Below are positions 1 through 11,409 of a stretch of DNA of 64,000 bases, piece after piece. Where the stretch lies: the NCBI GenBank assembly GCA_024220505.1, contig JAKZZE010000022.1:682001-746000 (forward strand), given 5' to 3'. The translations under genes were made by a program, and so were the position numbers. Source of the stretch: Rhizopus arrhizus (Eukaryota > Mucoromycota > Mucoromycetes > Mucorales > Rhizopodaceae). The first letter of the stretch is position 1; each line of letters begins with the position of its first letter. The notes beneath the pieces were generated by a model. It was not told the DNA's origin. It made no database searches and saw nothing but the letters and a program-made list of their open reading frames with translations.

Positions 1-291
1 GCTTCAAATTGAACCACTAATTTACAAAGAAAGTACTATTAATTAATTTGTAATTTCTTCTTTTTTTTTTTCAAATTTTTACTTCTTTTTGTTCTCTTTT
101 TATACATGATTCTATGTCCACAATCTTGACAACGAATAGGTTCTCTAGGTTTTAATTGATTCTCTGCGCCACAATCTAGTAAAAACTTGTATAAATAAAA
201 TAATAAATATTAGCATCTTCTTTAGCATACCAGCACATAAGTAAGTCATGGCAGGTGGTTGGCGAATAGCTGTTCCTTGGTATCCATCCAT
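1..291 (-). CDS. RPB12: RNA polymerases I/II/III shared subunit RPABC4 (RPB12), 3' end cut by window edge
   Basis: Small zinc-binding subunit shared by the three nuclear RNA polymerases. Exons on the minus strand: 291-231, 175-83 and 16-1, with introns of 55 and 66 nt (GT...AG). The spliced protein starts [13 protein letters not shown] and then carries the family signature: a CADC pair, a CQDC pair about 15 residues later, the run [12 protein letters not shown], and a last exon reading MVQFEA, which is the conserved C-terminus. Only the final residue or so and the stop lie beyond base 1. The two CxxC pairs would bind one zinc ion. It is divergent from eIF2B-beta, with 152 bp between the two start codons. 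Identity is very secure; the N-terminus is short and variable in this family. Confidence 0.93.
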
Positions 292-443
292 TTTATATAT
301 TAATTATTAAAGAAGAGAATGGTATTTTATTTTTTGAAAGAAAGTTTTCATTAAAAAAGAATAATTAAACAGTCACACCACAGATAGATTTTTTTGTGAA
401 GCATATCAGAGACATATTTCTTTTCTTATTGTAAAAAAAAAAA

Positions 444-1983
444 ATGAGTCTTCCAAAGCAAGTAGAAACACAAATAGAAGATTTTATTGATAGATTAAAG
501 AGAAGGTAAATTTGCTAATGCAAAGGCTAAGAGGGAGAAAAAGACAATCTAATGTGAACAAAGACAAATTGTCGGTTCTTTTTTTGTAGCCAAAGAGACT
601 GCTATTATTTTAAGACAAGTAGTTTCCATGTCTCGTTGGCGAGATGCCAATGTTCTTATTGGTATTGTTACTGCCGTAGGCATCCGATTAGCTTCAGCCC
701 AACCTAATGGTAAACAAAGTTGATAGGTGTCAATAAGAACGGGATAATACTCAAATACATGTATTTAATAGAGCTTGCGGTTGGAAACATTGTTAAACGA
801 GTACTCAAAGTGATTAGAGAAGTATCACGAGGTGATTTGTCAACAGACGGTAGAGACGACCGAGCTACAGCAACACCAGACGATTCTAGTTTTGATGAAG
901 AGGATATAGAAGATGACGACGAAGAGGAGGAAAAGGAAGAGGAGGAAGAGGAAGAAGAGGAAGAAGAAAAAAGAAAACGTCCGGAACTATCTACACAAAC
1001 ATCAATGTTTAGATTACTAACCGATATGTCAACATTAACTGTGAAAGAGAAAAAGAGAGAAGAAAATGAAAAACGAATCCGAGACACATATCATTTGAAA
1101 CCTTTAATTATTCAAGAAATTACAGAAGAAATTATTGCTGACCTTGATACTGTTTATAAAGGAATTGCTGATCAAGCATTAGATTTTATTCACGCAAAGT
1201 AAGAAAAAAAAAAAATCAAGAAGTTTCACTTTTATTAAAATTTTTTTTATTAGTGAGGTGATCATGACCACAGGACAATCTCGTACAGTTCAAGAATTTT
1301 TGATTCGTGCAGCACAAAAACGAAAGTTTCAAGTCATTGTTGCAGAGACAGCGCCAACGTAAGTTAAAAAGGAAAAGATAGAACGAAAAAGAAGGTTTAT
1401 ATGATTTATAAAGCTATCAAGGACATAAAATGGCACTTGCTTTGTCCAAGGCCGGTATCGATACAACAGTCATTGCAGATTCTACTGTATTTGCTGCTAT
1501 GCCTCGTGTAAATAAGGTTGTTCTTGGTGCACATGCGGGTAAATGACAGTGACGTTATCTTTGTTGTTATTAATGATTTGTACAGTATTAGCCAATGGAG
1601 CACTAGTCTCTGTCAGTGGATCACATTTGTTAGCAGCAGCAGCTAAACACCACTCAACGCCTGTACTTGTTTGTACTGCGTTATACAAATTATCGCCATT
1701 ATTTGCTTATGATGCGGATGCATTCAATGTTACAGTTCCACCACAAAACGTACTGAGTTTCCAAGATGGCGCGATTATAGACAAAGTAACCATCACCAAC
1801 CCATATTATGATTATGTTGCTCCTGAATATGTTAGTTTGTTTATTCATAATCTGTAAGTTTATTGCCATAGTCATTCTCAGTATATACTTACTCTTTTTT
1901 TTTATAGGGGGTCTGCACCACCTACTTATGTCTATAGGTTAATCAATGACAATTACGATCCTGAGGACTCTGCATTAGTGTAA
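444..1983 (+). CDS. GCD7: Translation initiation factor eIF2B subunit beta
   Basis: Beta subunit of the guanine-nucleotide exchange factor that recycles eIF2 in the cytosol. Seven exons: 444-505, 564-709, 772-1198, 1254-1358, 1414-1538, 1586-1853, 1908-1983, giving 402 residues. Family landmarks in order: N-terminal helices with [35 protein letters not shown], then the Rossmann-like C-terminal domain with [51 protein letters not shown] and the terminal [11 protein letters not shown]. Between the helical region and the catalytic-like half there is a very acidic stretch (about bases 893-969) of mostly Asp/Glu that the human protein does not have. All introns are 47-62 nt. The identity is secure: the order of conserved blocks separates it from the alpha and delta subunits. 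Confidence 0.95.
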
Positions 1984-3690
1984 AATAATTTGTAATAAAA
2001 CAAGCTCAATATGCATTCAAAAACACTTCCCCTTAATTAGAGAAGCGGAAAAAAAAAGTCTACGTCAATTTTTAATAACACTTTCCTATTGAAAAGTGAG
2101 GAAAGATCATGTATAATTCAATTTACATAAAAGCATTGTAAATTAAATTTCTTTTCGTTTTTGCACTAGAACGAATGACAAGGAACAGGCAGCAGAATAC
2201 ACTATTCTTTTAGTTTCGGCTTTTCTTTATAAAGCAACGTGTCGCTAGTTCATCTATTCATTTTTGTGCTAAGTCCACTCCTTATCCATATACTAAAGAG
2301 AAGATAACTATCTTTCACTCCTTCTCTTTTTTTTACTGCTTTACGATCATTGCTTCCATCCCTTTTTTTGTAAATCGCCTTTAATGAAAATAAATATGTA
2401 TCCTGTTGCCATAAATATTCCCCTTTTTATCTGCATAAGCTCGGAATTCGTTTTTATAACTAAAAGACCCTTTTTTCCTTTCTTTCTGATTGTTTCCTTT
2501 GCATAAATGTCTAATTGACAATCAAAACGAACTTTATGTAAAATATTGCTCATGTTCTCTGTTTGATGGCTATAGTCCATGTGCTTATCGGCTTCTCTAT
2601 TTTCCCACGTACACGGCGCATTCAACAATCATTTGTATAAACGTGACTCTTTCTACGCCTTACCATTGCCTAGCCATGAGGAGATAGGTTCGATTTATTG
2701 CTTGATGAAATAGAAATAAAAAAGGAGCACAAATGACGGTCTAAATTTAGCGCCATTTGATTTTGGTTTTGCAGTATATATCACGATCAAAAGGGGAAAG
2801 CATTGATAACTATTTCAAGAAATATATTTTTTGGTAACTCGAAGAGTATTCTCAACTTTACGCAGTGATCACTTGGTAATGTCAATAAGAAACGCTTGAG
2901 ATTAAAGGAAATGAGAGCTTTTGGATTTATTGATAATATGTCGTGAATTATGTTTTTTGAACATTCATACCAAATATTAGATAGTTATCGCTCTATGCAA
3001 TATTCTATTGCTTTTTTTAAAATGTAATTTTTCATGATAGTTCATAATTTAGAGTAGAGTATGAGGTGATCACTTGTAAAGTAATTCAAAAGAAAACTTG
3101 CCTCAATTACCTGCCCCTGCTGCGGATGTGGGTGCATTACAACTAATGCAATGAGTATAGAGTGCATCTTTTGATCTTTTTAATATCCTTTATACAAAAA
3201 AGCTGCTGTGCAATCATTTGTGCTAGCTTTAAAATTATTAAAGTATAAGCAATTATAAGAAAATATGCTATAGCTGTCGTGATTGATTCTCAACAAAGTA
3301 TTCTATTCATAATAGTTTGAAAATTATAATAATGAAAGTTTTTCTGATATTTTTGAGCTTGATCAGCAACAAATGATGTTGGTTTCTATTTCAGGAGCTA
3401 AAAAAAAAGCTACAATCATTTGCAAACCCACAGGGTCATTTAAATGTTGCAGGAAGATGAATTCTCAATGCCCGAACCCGCTGAAATGTGTATAGTTTCT
3501 CAAAGTACTGCATTACCCAGTAGTTCCACAACGAGACGTATCTGAGTATTCCTCAAAAAAAATTTTAAGTATATTCGTTTTCGATAGAGTGTTTTGAAGA
3601 AAACCTTGCTTCCGCCCTTGGCTTAGCAATAGAGGATTTGATTAGCCGTTTCAAAGGTATCAGCATCTTGCTTATTGCCTTATGAGAGTA
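1984..3690. other. Intergenic, no gene seen
   Basis: AT-rich DNA with many stops in all frames. The short open frames around 2350-2690 on both strands have no recognisable motif. I see nothing I can support as a gene or RNA. Confidence 0.5.
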
Positions 3691-4480
3691 ATTAGCAGAA
3701 TAGTGATTTTTTTCTTTGAAACAAGCATCAAAAATAGTCTAGATAGAGGTGCTGAAAGGATGTTTCGGCTTCATTATGAAATCAATAGTAGATGGAATTG
3801 ACTTTCAAAATAAACATGTTTCTGTAGATGAGGCTGGACTTAATACCCAAATGATGAGGAGTCGGGCTTGATTAACGGTTGGAGAACGAGCTAATAGAAA
3901 AGCTCACGACAAAAAGGGAGGTCAAAATAGGCGTTGTTAGTTATATTTCACTCTTTGAATCCATGAAACCTTCAAGAGTGGAGCATTTGCAAAAATGTGA
4001 TGTTGAAATGTTTAAAAACTCTACAACGAAAGATTAAAAATGAAAACCCAATACGGACGACAATATCCAATCAAAGCCTCCAAAAAAAGAACCACAACTT
4101 ACCATAATGCTAAATCTATGGACATTCTTCATAAACTTGGTTTTTTTTTATCATCATGGATAATTACATATTTCATCATTCAATGTTTATTGTAGAGTCA
4201 ATCAGTAAAAGAGGATACAAGCTTTTGCTCATGCTATTACATTCCCTTTTTTGAATCCTATAAAGGGACGTCGGTCTGAAATTAGAACAATAAAAACTTA
4301 AAAGAGGTTCTTTGGATATACATTCTAAGCTCATGCATCATATTGCTTAGGCTTATAAACTAGCTTCTGTTGCGGATTGTTGAGACTGGGTTAGGCACTC
4401 AGAAACATAATATTATAAATATGATAATAATGAATTAAGTCTGAAATAAAACAATCTGAATGTCACTTGTATTGTATAAT
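3690..4480 (+). pseudogene. Decayed Tc1/mariner-IS630-type transposase (DDE_3 superfamily)
   Basis: Broken coding DNA, readable only across frameshifts and stops. Three landmarks of the DDE transposase core are visible in order. Around 3818-3860 there is VDEAGL followed by a MMRSRA block, the first catalytic Asp region. Around 4156-4190 there is MDNYIFHHSM, the second catalytic Asp. From about 4200 come KRGYK and then, near 4240-4275, a degraded match to the usual PPYSPFLNPIE block, with the expected third acidic residue apparently lost (Lys in its place). Downstream, about 4290-4400, fragments resemble the normal C-terminal helix region ending in WVRHSE. Stops and shifts occur throughout, so no active product is possible. 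I did not find convincing terminal inverted repeats. Confidence 0.7.
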
Positions 4481-7332
4481 TAAATATGTTATGCTTATTT
4501 GCTCTTTGCTTCAAGACTTTTGTCGGATAATGAAAGAGAAGCGATGTTGAGATGACCAAATAAAACTTCTATTGAACGAAATCAGTGTAGATCGGATGTA
4601 TTATTTCACAAATGATCGGTAATGGCTTTGCGATTTCCTTTGGTTTTGGAAAATACAAGGCCTCGAATAATTTCACATATGCCACATTATGTAAGGATAT
4701 AATAAAGCTGACACAGCTTTCACAATGGAGTATAAATAATAATAGCGTTAATCCCTTGCTATATTTCTAAATAGATAGTATGTATACTATAGTCACTTAA
4801 TGTTTTCTTGATAAGCACTAACTTCCATCCAATAGAATTTAACATTGTATTTTGTATGACAAACGTTAGCAACGAAGATATCTAAATTTTCCTAACTAGC
4901 TTCGATGAAGTTTTCTCGCTGTATTGGAGACTTGTCTGAATTCATAAACATGAAAACAATTAGCCAACTTCTACAAGTTAGCTATCGCTTCTGGGATCAC
5001 TGTTATACACAGAAACAATGACTAGATTTAAAAAATCAAAATGGTGCAAGAGGCAGATTACAGTATTTTGGGTTCCTTCATTAACGACAAGTACAGCAAT
5101 ACCTTTTGCTTCCCTATCGATTTTACTGATTTGTAAATATATATCTGTTTCTTGTAGAATCTTTTACTTCTTGTTTCTTTACGTTGCATAATCTAAAACA
5201 GACTTCCTTTTCAAAAAAAATGACATGCAATAAGGTTATTCATTAGAATGTTTTGTCGATGATAAATTATAATAAACAAAAATGCCCCATTTTTCTTATC
5301 AAGTATATATCAATTTTTAGAAAATATGTACATTTATTTTTTCTGTCGTTGTAGCTGGAAGCAGGTACACGCTTTATTAATCACTGAATATAAACAAGCA
5401 TGTTCATTATTCAGCTAATAGACATAATCTAAGGCCGCCCTTATGACAGTTGAAGAACTACTCAATCATTCTTTATCGCTCAACAACTAAATCCTTTATA
5501 AACAATTTAAGACATGTTAATAAAAAGATGGCAAGAGTAAAGTAATCCAGTAGTATTCAATGAACGCTATGGGCTTTTATTATAAACTACACCAAATGAT
5601 GATATAAGGTTTATATTAAAGGGTCAATATGAATCACAGTAAAAAGATGTACCAAAAAGAGTTTTTATAGTTAAAGTGAAATTTATTAGACAGAAAAAAA
5701 TTATTTGAAAAAGTACTTTTTTTTTTTAGTTTTCAAAGCTTTTTAGATTTTGATTAACAGGATCAACCACGAAAAGGTAGAAGTACATCTGATCCCAAAA
5801 ATAAATAAAGTTGTAGTATCTGTGCTACCAAAGCCAACACATAAAACATTCAAAAAACGATTAAAGAGGAAAGGAAAGAAAAAGGAAAGGATCAGAAAGG
5901 GTAGAGGATAAAAAAAAGGATGTTTAATCTCTCACTCTTATTTAAAGTTGATCAGGCTTCAAATAAGAGTGATTGGTCCAATCGAGTTGCCACGACAAAA
6001 CATGACAATCCAATTTGCAAAGCTGCTCCAAGGCACCCTGCAGATGACCATCTACCAACCAAAGCCACCAGTTCATGAATGCGTTACTAACAAGGCACGA
6101 TCACCCTTCAAATCTAGATTTCATCTTGCGAGCTCTACAGGTCTAATTACCAGAAGTTTCATCACCAGAGCGAACATAAAGCTGTTGAAGCATACCAAAG
6201 AACCATGAAAAGATATTAAAGAATGGGTAAATATAAAGATTAAACATAAAAGAATAAAGAATAAAAAAAAAATAAAGCAAAAAAGGACCCTTTTTATCCC
6301 TTTTTTTTATTGTTGGGCTGAAAAAAGGGCCCAAAGAGGGACAAGGTTTGAACCAGTAGATTCCAATAGATAATATTTAATTACTTACTATTTACTTTTC
6401 ATGCAACTCTAAAGTCATCCTATAGGAATAAGCAGTAAAATAAGGCTACTTTTTGCTTTTAAAATGAAAACCATAATTAAACTTGTATAGGATCAGGAAC
6501 TGTCTTTATTCTATTGTGTGCAGAAAATAGGATAGTTTGCGCTTTTTTTAAAAAAAAATCTTATCGACACTTTGTCCCACATAGTATTTCGCTTCCACTA
6601 AACATTCCTTTATCATAGGCTCATCTTCGTACGCAATGTCGATTTTTTGCTTCTTTCTTAGTTCTTCTTCAACAATCAATTGTACAAGTATCTTTTTAAT
6701 AAGCCCATTTTCAATTTTACGTTGGCCTCAAGGAATTTTGATAGTGATACTGTAAATTAATGTTCTTTTGTCGATCAGGTAGAACAAGAACATAGAAGGA
6801 AGTTCATTCACTTTTTATTTACCTTTCATATTGAGAGAAGAGATATTTTGTATGCAAAGAGCCGCTGATATTCACAGAGCCGACATTCTTGATTAACCAC
6901 TTCATGCTCAAGTAGTAACATCCTCTTTTTCAGCTCCTCTCTACAGACAACTGTTTCAAATAAGCTTTTAGCTGTTTTCATGTTATTACGGATTGTTTTT
7001 CATTTCTTTAATGTCTGCTGGTTTACATGTCTTATACTTCTTTTTATTTAACAATAATGAAGTAGACATAAAGATCATTCTGATTCTTGTGAATGCTATC
7101 GTCTTGGTTGAGGTATTAAAGAGTTTTCTTTGATCATATTTTTACACTGTGACTGATGATGATAGATAAATTCAATGAATATACATGAACTTAAAAAGAA
7201 AATATTTGATATCCACTCCATTAAAATGATTAAACCTAGGAATTTGAAACTTCTTGGTTATACTTAAAGAAAAAATGGTTAAAACACATAAGCCCTAATT
7301 AAAAATAAAATGTTAAATAATATACAAATGAA
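4480..7332. other. Long gene-poor stretch
   Basis: Mostly AT-rich DNA with dense stops. A patch at about 5940-6210 has clearly higher GC than its surroundings and an 86-residue open frame on the plus strand without recognisable motifs; it could be an old insertion. Nothing else here supports a gene call. Confidence 0.4.
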
Positions 7333-7590
7333 TCAGAGATAGTTTATCATTTGCGATACACTCAAATTTATACATTGTCTTTTCAAAGCCATCAATTTAT
7401 TATCTAATTTCTCTAAGGACTTTGCATTCGCATAAGGATATTCAATTGTCTCTTCAAGAACATGTAGAAATCGAATATGTGAACTTGGTCTCTTATACTC
7501 TTGCTTAAATAATACATTATAATATCTCAAATCAATCATGTTGGATGCATCAGGTATAGGGATATAATTTTCATTTTTAACACCCGTCAT
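7333..7590 (-). CDS. Unidentified 85-residue ORF
   Basis: Continuous ATG-started frame of 85 codons on the minus strand. The composition looks protein-like (mixed hydrophobic and charged residues, no low complexity), including RYYNVLFKQEYKRP and SLEKLDNKLMALKRQC. I do not recognise the family, and no membrane segment or signal peptide is evident. It sits alone in a gene-poor region between a dead transposase and a dead carrier gene, so it may itself be a fragment of a decayed gene. It is open over its whole length in an AT-rich background, which is mild support only. Confidence 0.3.
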   Translation of the reverse strand: MTGVKNENYIPIPDASNMIDLRYYNVLFKQEYKRPSSHIRFLHVLEETIEYPYANAKSLEKLDNKLMALKRQCINLSVSQMINYL

Positions 7591-8325
7591 AACAACCTCT
7601 TAATGAGCAGATAAGCAACTTGTAGAGCATGCTGCATACATAATAAGTATATTTCATATTATAAAATAGTGTGCTGCTTAAACATAATGACTGTATCTCT
7701 TCTTCCTCTTTTTTTTTTAACAGCTGTTTCTACTTCTGATTCAAGCATTGGCGTACTACCTATATAAGGGAATTATGACTCCAAGAAAATAGAAAGCAAA
7801 TGCCTCACTGAAGTGTCTTTTCACACGGAATCGACTAATCATGAGCTCAATTATAGAACAAAGGCGCTTTTTTCTTCTTTAGATAAAACAAAAGAAGTAC
7901 TTGTATCCAATAAGAGTTATCTTTTTAATAGCGAAATGTAAAGAAAACTATTTACTTGTATTTTTCCACCTTCACAATTTAAAAATTTGTAACATACAGC
8001 CTTTTGTATTTATATTATAAATTATCCTTGATCGTTAGGATAAAAACATCCCAGAGATGATTGACCAGTCAATATTCAACAAAAACCAATATTATATGCA
8101 ATAATCCAGCAATGTAACGTAAGATTTTAGCGTTAACAAAGAAAGAATCTTTCTTTAAAAAAGTGAATTTGTCAGCAAGAAAGCACTAGTAAAAGTAAAG
8201 GATTAAGCAAATAAAACCAAAAATTCTTTTAGTCTTCAAGCTGCAGTAGGTACCCATGATTTTAAATGTAACTTGTTATGCCCTTTTCTGTAATTTAAAG
8301 CTAATTTGTGCTTGTTTATTTGTTA
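7591..8325. other. Intergenic, nothing identified
   Basis: AT-rich, stop-rich DNA. It may hold unrecognisable 5' remains of the decayed carrier gene that follows. Confidence 0.4.
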
Positions 8326-8800
8326 GATGATGTACAAGATGTGAAAGGCATGGTTGTACAAAGCGGTTTAAGAGCATTTGGAGAGGATTACCACCTGCTT
8401 TATAAAGATATTTATCTTTCTCAGTTACTTATTGGATGAACATGAAGAATGTAAGAATGCTTTATAATGGTCATATAAATAAATGAAATTGAGGCTAGCT
8501 TTTTAGCAGGTGCTACCTCTGGCATGGTAAATTATTTGCTTTAATAAATATATGATGGTTTCAATCATGATTTTTTGCCTGATAGCTTGCTGCAGCTGTA
8601 ACAACACCATTTGATTTAGTTAAAACAAGAAGGAAAGTCAATGCAGATAAATGGAAAAGAAATTTTAAAATAGATAAATCTGCTTTAAATATTCAGGTTC
8701 CAGCTATTCCTTCAACAAGTTTATAAAAAAAAAAAGGTATTCAAGACTTATTTAAAGGGCTGACACCAAGAGTTGTTAAGGTAGTACTTTCTTGTACGAT
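8326..8800 (+). pseudogene. Decayed mitochondrial carrier (SLC25A39/40, Mtm1-like) fragment
   Basis: Fragments of a mitochondrial solute carrier can be read in shifting frames. Around 8375-8430 a frame gives SIWRGLPPAL, then an in-frame stop, then SFSVTYWMN. Near 8500-8525 comes ASFLAGATSGM. At 8590-8650 there is AAVTTPFDLVKTRRKVNADK, containing the carrier signature Px[DE]xx[KR] with the double Arg typical of the Mtm1/SLC25A39 group. Near 8740-8780 there is FKGLTPRVVK. The segment between the last two is interrupted by a stop and an A-run shift. The first repeat of the three-repeat carrier fold is not visible. Dead by stops and frameshifts; the family call is good, the subgroup less so. Confidence 0.7.
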
Positions 8801-8955
8801 CATGATTAGTACTTGTAAAATAAGTAAGATATAGCTTTTATCCCACATAAGCAGTCTTTTATGAATATTTATTTTAGTTATGTTATTACACTAATTTTTT
8901 ATTTATGAAATAAAAATTATACACAATATGTATGCAGGCTGATATCTATATGTTT

Positions 8956-9766
8956 TCATTGACGGATTTGTTGTAGAGTACTTTCTAATTCTTGGATCCT
9001 TTGTTTATATTGGTATATATCACTTTGTAGTTTCCTTATTTGCTCTACACTCTTGCGTAGTATTGTGCCTTTGCTCATTTTACTGTCGTTGAATAAACAA
9101 GGTAAGAGCGTCCTAATCTCTTGTATTCTTTCATTAATGTTATTTCTTCGTCTTCGTTCAACTATTTCAAAATGTACAAGTGGAAAATTATATATTTGTT
9201 CTACAAAGAACCATAATATTTGTATTACCTGCATTGTGAGATTCTTTTCTGATGCGCCTCTTTTCCATGATTCTTTGTATACTAAAGTAAAGAAAAAGAT
9301 TTTATGTTTTAATATAAACGAATAAAAAAGAAAAAACTAAATGCTTTTACTTTGTTTGATTTATATAATCTTCCTCAAAACTATTATTATTCACTGTCTC
9401 ATCTTTTTGATTCAATAAATCATTTTGGAAAGATGAATAGCTTGATGACGTAGATGCTCTTGAGTGAAAACTATCAAGGTCTATAAAGTGATAGTGTACA
9501 AGTTCTGCTTGAAATGAACGATGTAATAATGACGGAGAAGCATTTTTTGCTTGGTGTTGTTGCTGTTTATCATATACATAACCGCCTTGATAAACTGAGG
9601 ATTGAGGCTCGTTTGATAAATAGTTCAGGTCAGGTAAATGAAGCGAATCTTGCTGCTGTTGAGTATGCATATCAACTACAGGATCATTTACCGTACCTTT
9701 ATATCCCATAGGTAATGGAGAACAGTCAACAAGTGGTACCCTATGAGTTAATGTTGAATAGTTCAT
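8956..9766 (-). CDS. bHLH transcription factor (MITF/TFE-like basic helix-loop-helix)
   Basis: Three exons: 9766-9351, 9281-9229, 9161-8956; 224 residues. The bHLH domain is at the C-terminus (about residues 145-210): basic region RKESHNAVERRRRNNINERI, assembled across the 9228/9162 intron, then helix 1, a loop with SKMSKGTILRKSVEQIRKLQ and a short zipper-like tail ELESTLQQIRQ. The His-x3-Glu-x3-Arg spacing of the basic region (H..VERRRR) predicts binding to CANNTG E-boxes, probably CACGTG. The N-terminal 140 residues are rich in Gln, Ser and Asn and look like an activation or linker region. It acts in the nucleus, most likely as a dimer. Closest recognisable style is the MITF/TFE/SREBP-adjacent fungal group; the exact orthologue is not assigned. 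Confidence 0.85.
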
Positions 9767-9890
9767 TTAAAAAGAAAGTAGAAGAGAAGGAAAGAAAAGA
9801 AAAGAAAACCTGTGGAACAAAAAAAAAACGTGTGCGCGCGGGCCACATCTTTTACAGCTCAGGAAAAGTAGTATCTTTAAATGGGAAGAA

Positions 9891-9900
9891 GTATATAAAA
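9891..9900 (-). promoter_or_regulatory. Possible TATA element of the bHLH gene
   Basis: The minus strand reads TTTTATATAC about 125-135 bp upstream of the bHLH start codon. Position and sequence fit a TATA box, but AT-rich background makes chance matches common. Confidence 0.25.
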
Positions 9901-11088
9901 TGAAAGGAAGGGAAGATAGAGAACACGGGATTAAAAATGAACAAAATGAGCTACATGGATAATTAGTTGTCTTGAAACTTATAGATACTTGGCGGAAAAA
10001 AATGAAAAATAGGCAAACTATGTTTGAAAACCGTTTTCTACTATATGAAAATGTCTGCTTTCAACAATAGTGTGGATAGTTGAACAACATTATAAATCAA
10101 AAAGAGCTGCAACTTTTTTTTTGTTCAATGAGTATAAGTGCATCTTGAACGTCTGGGATGCAGTGGCTATACTATGCTAAATATATCTACTCCTGACTTT
10201 TGTATTGTCTAGAAGTACAAATGGATTCTACGGTATGAGTCTTAGCATCCAGGTTTGTGTCCTTTATCTCAAGCTCTATACATACATATATATATATGAA
10301 AGCTACAAGCTTTAGAAGCCTAGATAATAGACAAGAAAAGAAGAGTGTCACTAGATCCGACAAGCCTAATGTATATTTTTAATAAAACAAGAAAGTTTGA
10401 AAACTCTTTACATATTTATAGTCACAGTTTCATTGGTTGAAATAGGATAACCATTGTATGCGTTGTGTGGATATTCTTCCTTTATACATGTACTTGATCA
10501 AAAATACCAAAGAGATAAGCGAATCTTTTCAAGAGTTAAAATGCTTATGTTTAATAGTATTTGGGATCCAATCGCCTTCTTTTCTTCAAATTATCAAACT
10601 TGAATCTAATCAGCATTAGTCTTTTTTCTTTATTAATAGAAACTGTGTTCTAATTTTATTGCTTGATTTCTCATATTTGAAATAACAAATAAAAAAGTCG
10701 CTTACATTTTTTAGATTGACTAGTCCTTGTATTTTTGCTATCCAATTTTTATCTACTCTAAGCTCTTTTTTTTTAGACTTGGATAAAGTTTATAACAAGG
10801 TGGCTTTGCATAAATTAGCTATAAATCTAACGGAACTAGTATTTACAGTAAAAAGAAATCAAATGATTTAGGAAGTAGACTTTAATTAATGTCTCCTTCC
10901 CCTTTATCGGAAGCATGAATTCAACTAGGAGGTAAAACCTAGAAATTGGATTATTTTCAGTAGTCAAAAAAAAAAAGTGGCATTCCTTGTTTAAAAAGCT
11001 TCTTTATGCATAAAACCATCCCTATTCTCCTTTTTTTGTTGAGAGCTAAAGCCAAGTTTAAGTAAACTTGTTATTTGCCAAATTAAAG

Positions 11089-11124
<36 letters not shown>

Positions 11125-11409
11125 CATGAAATACTTGAAATAATACTTTACAAAAATGAACCTCAAAGCTCTGTGTAAGTTTGTTTATTACGTAGTTATT
11201 TGCTTCATGTACGTTGTCCTTCAAGCTTTGTAATAGGTTTTTAATATATCTTAGCTCCTTGTTTGTATTATTAAACTATGTAAGCTTTTCTTGTGCTACA
11301 AAGAAGATAGAAACACTTTGCTAAATAACACGATGAGATTGATTTAATCGTAAATTATTTTTTTTATTGTGTACAAATTAAATAGAGAAAAGAAAAGTAT
11401 AACTTGATT
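9901..11409. other. Intergenic between bHLH and AGC kinase genes
   Basis: No coding exon recognised. It contains a TA-repeat patch near 10290 and a 32-nt poly(A) run at 11092-11123. Confidence 0.5.
11092..11123 (+). repeat. Poly(A) tract, 32 nt
   Basis: Uninterrupted run of A in non-coding DNA; could be a nucleosome-excluding tract or the scar of a retroposed transcript. Confidence 0.9.

Noticed and set aside
704..1087. Ser-rich open frame on the minus strand
   Set aside because: Antisense shadow of the Asp/Glu-rich exon of eIF2B-beta; poly-Ser results from reading the acidic repeat backwards.
2640..2700. Possible tRNA (a GGTTCGA-like T-loop near 2686)
   Set aside because: No matching acceptor, D or anticodon stems could be built around it; no other tRNA-like T-loop in the window folds.
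10991..11224. Frame with poly-Phe
   Set aside because: Created by the 32-nt poly(A) tract; the rest has no protein-like features.
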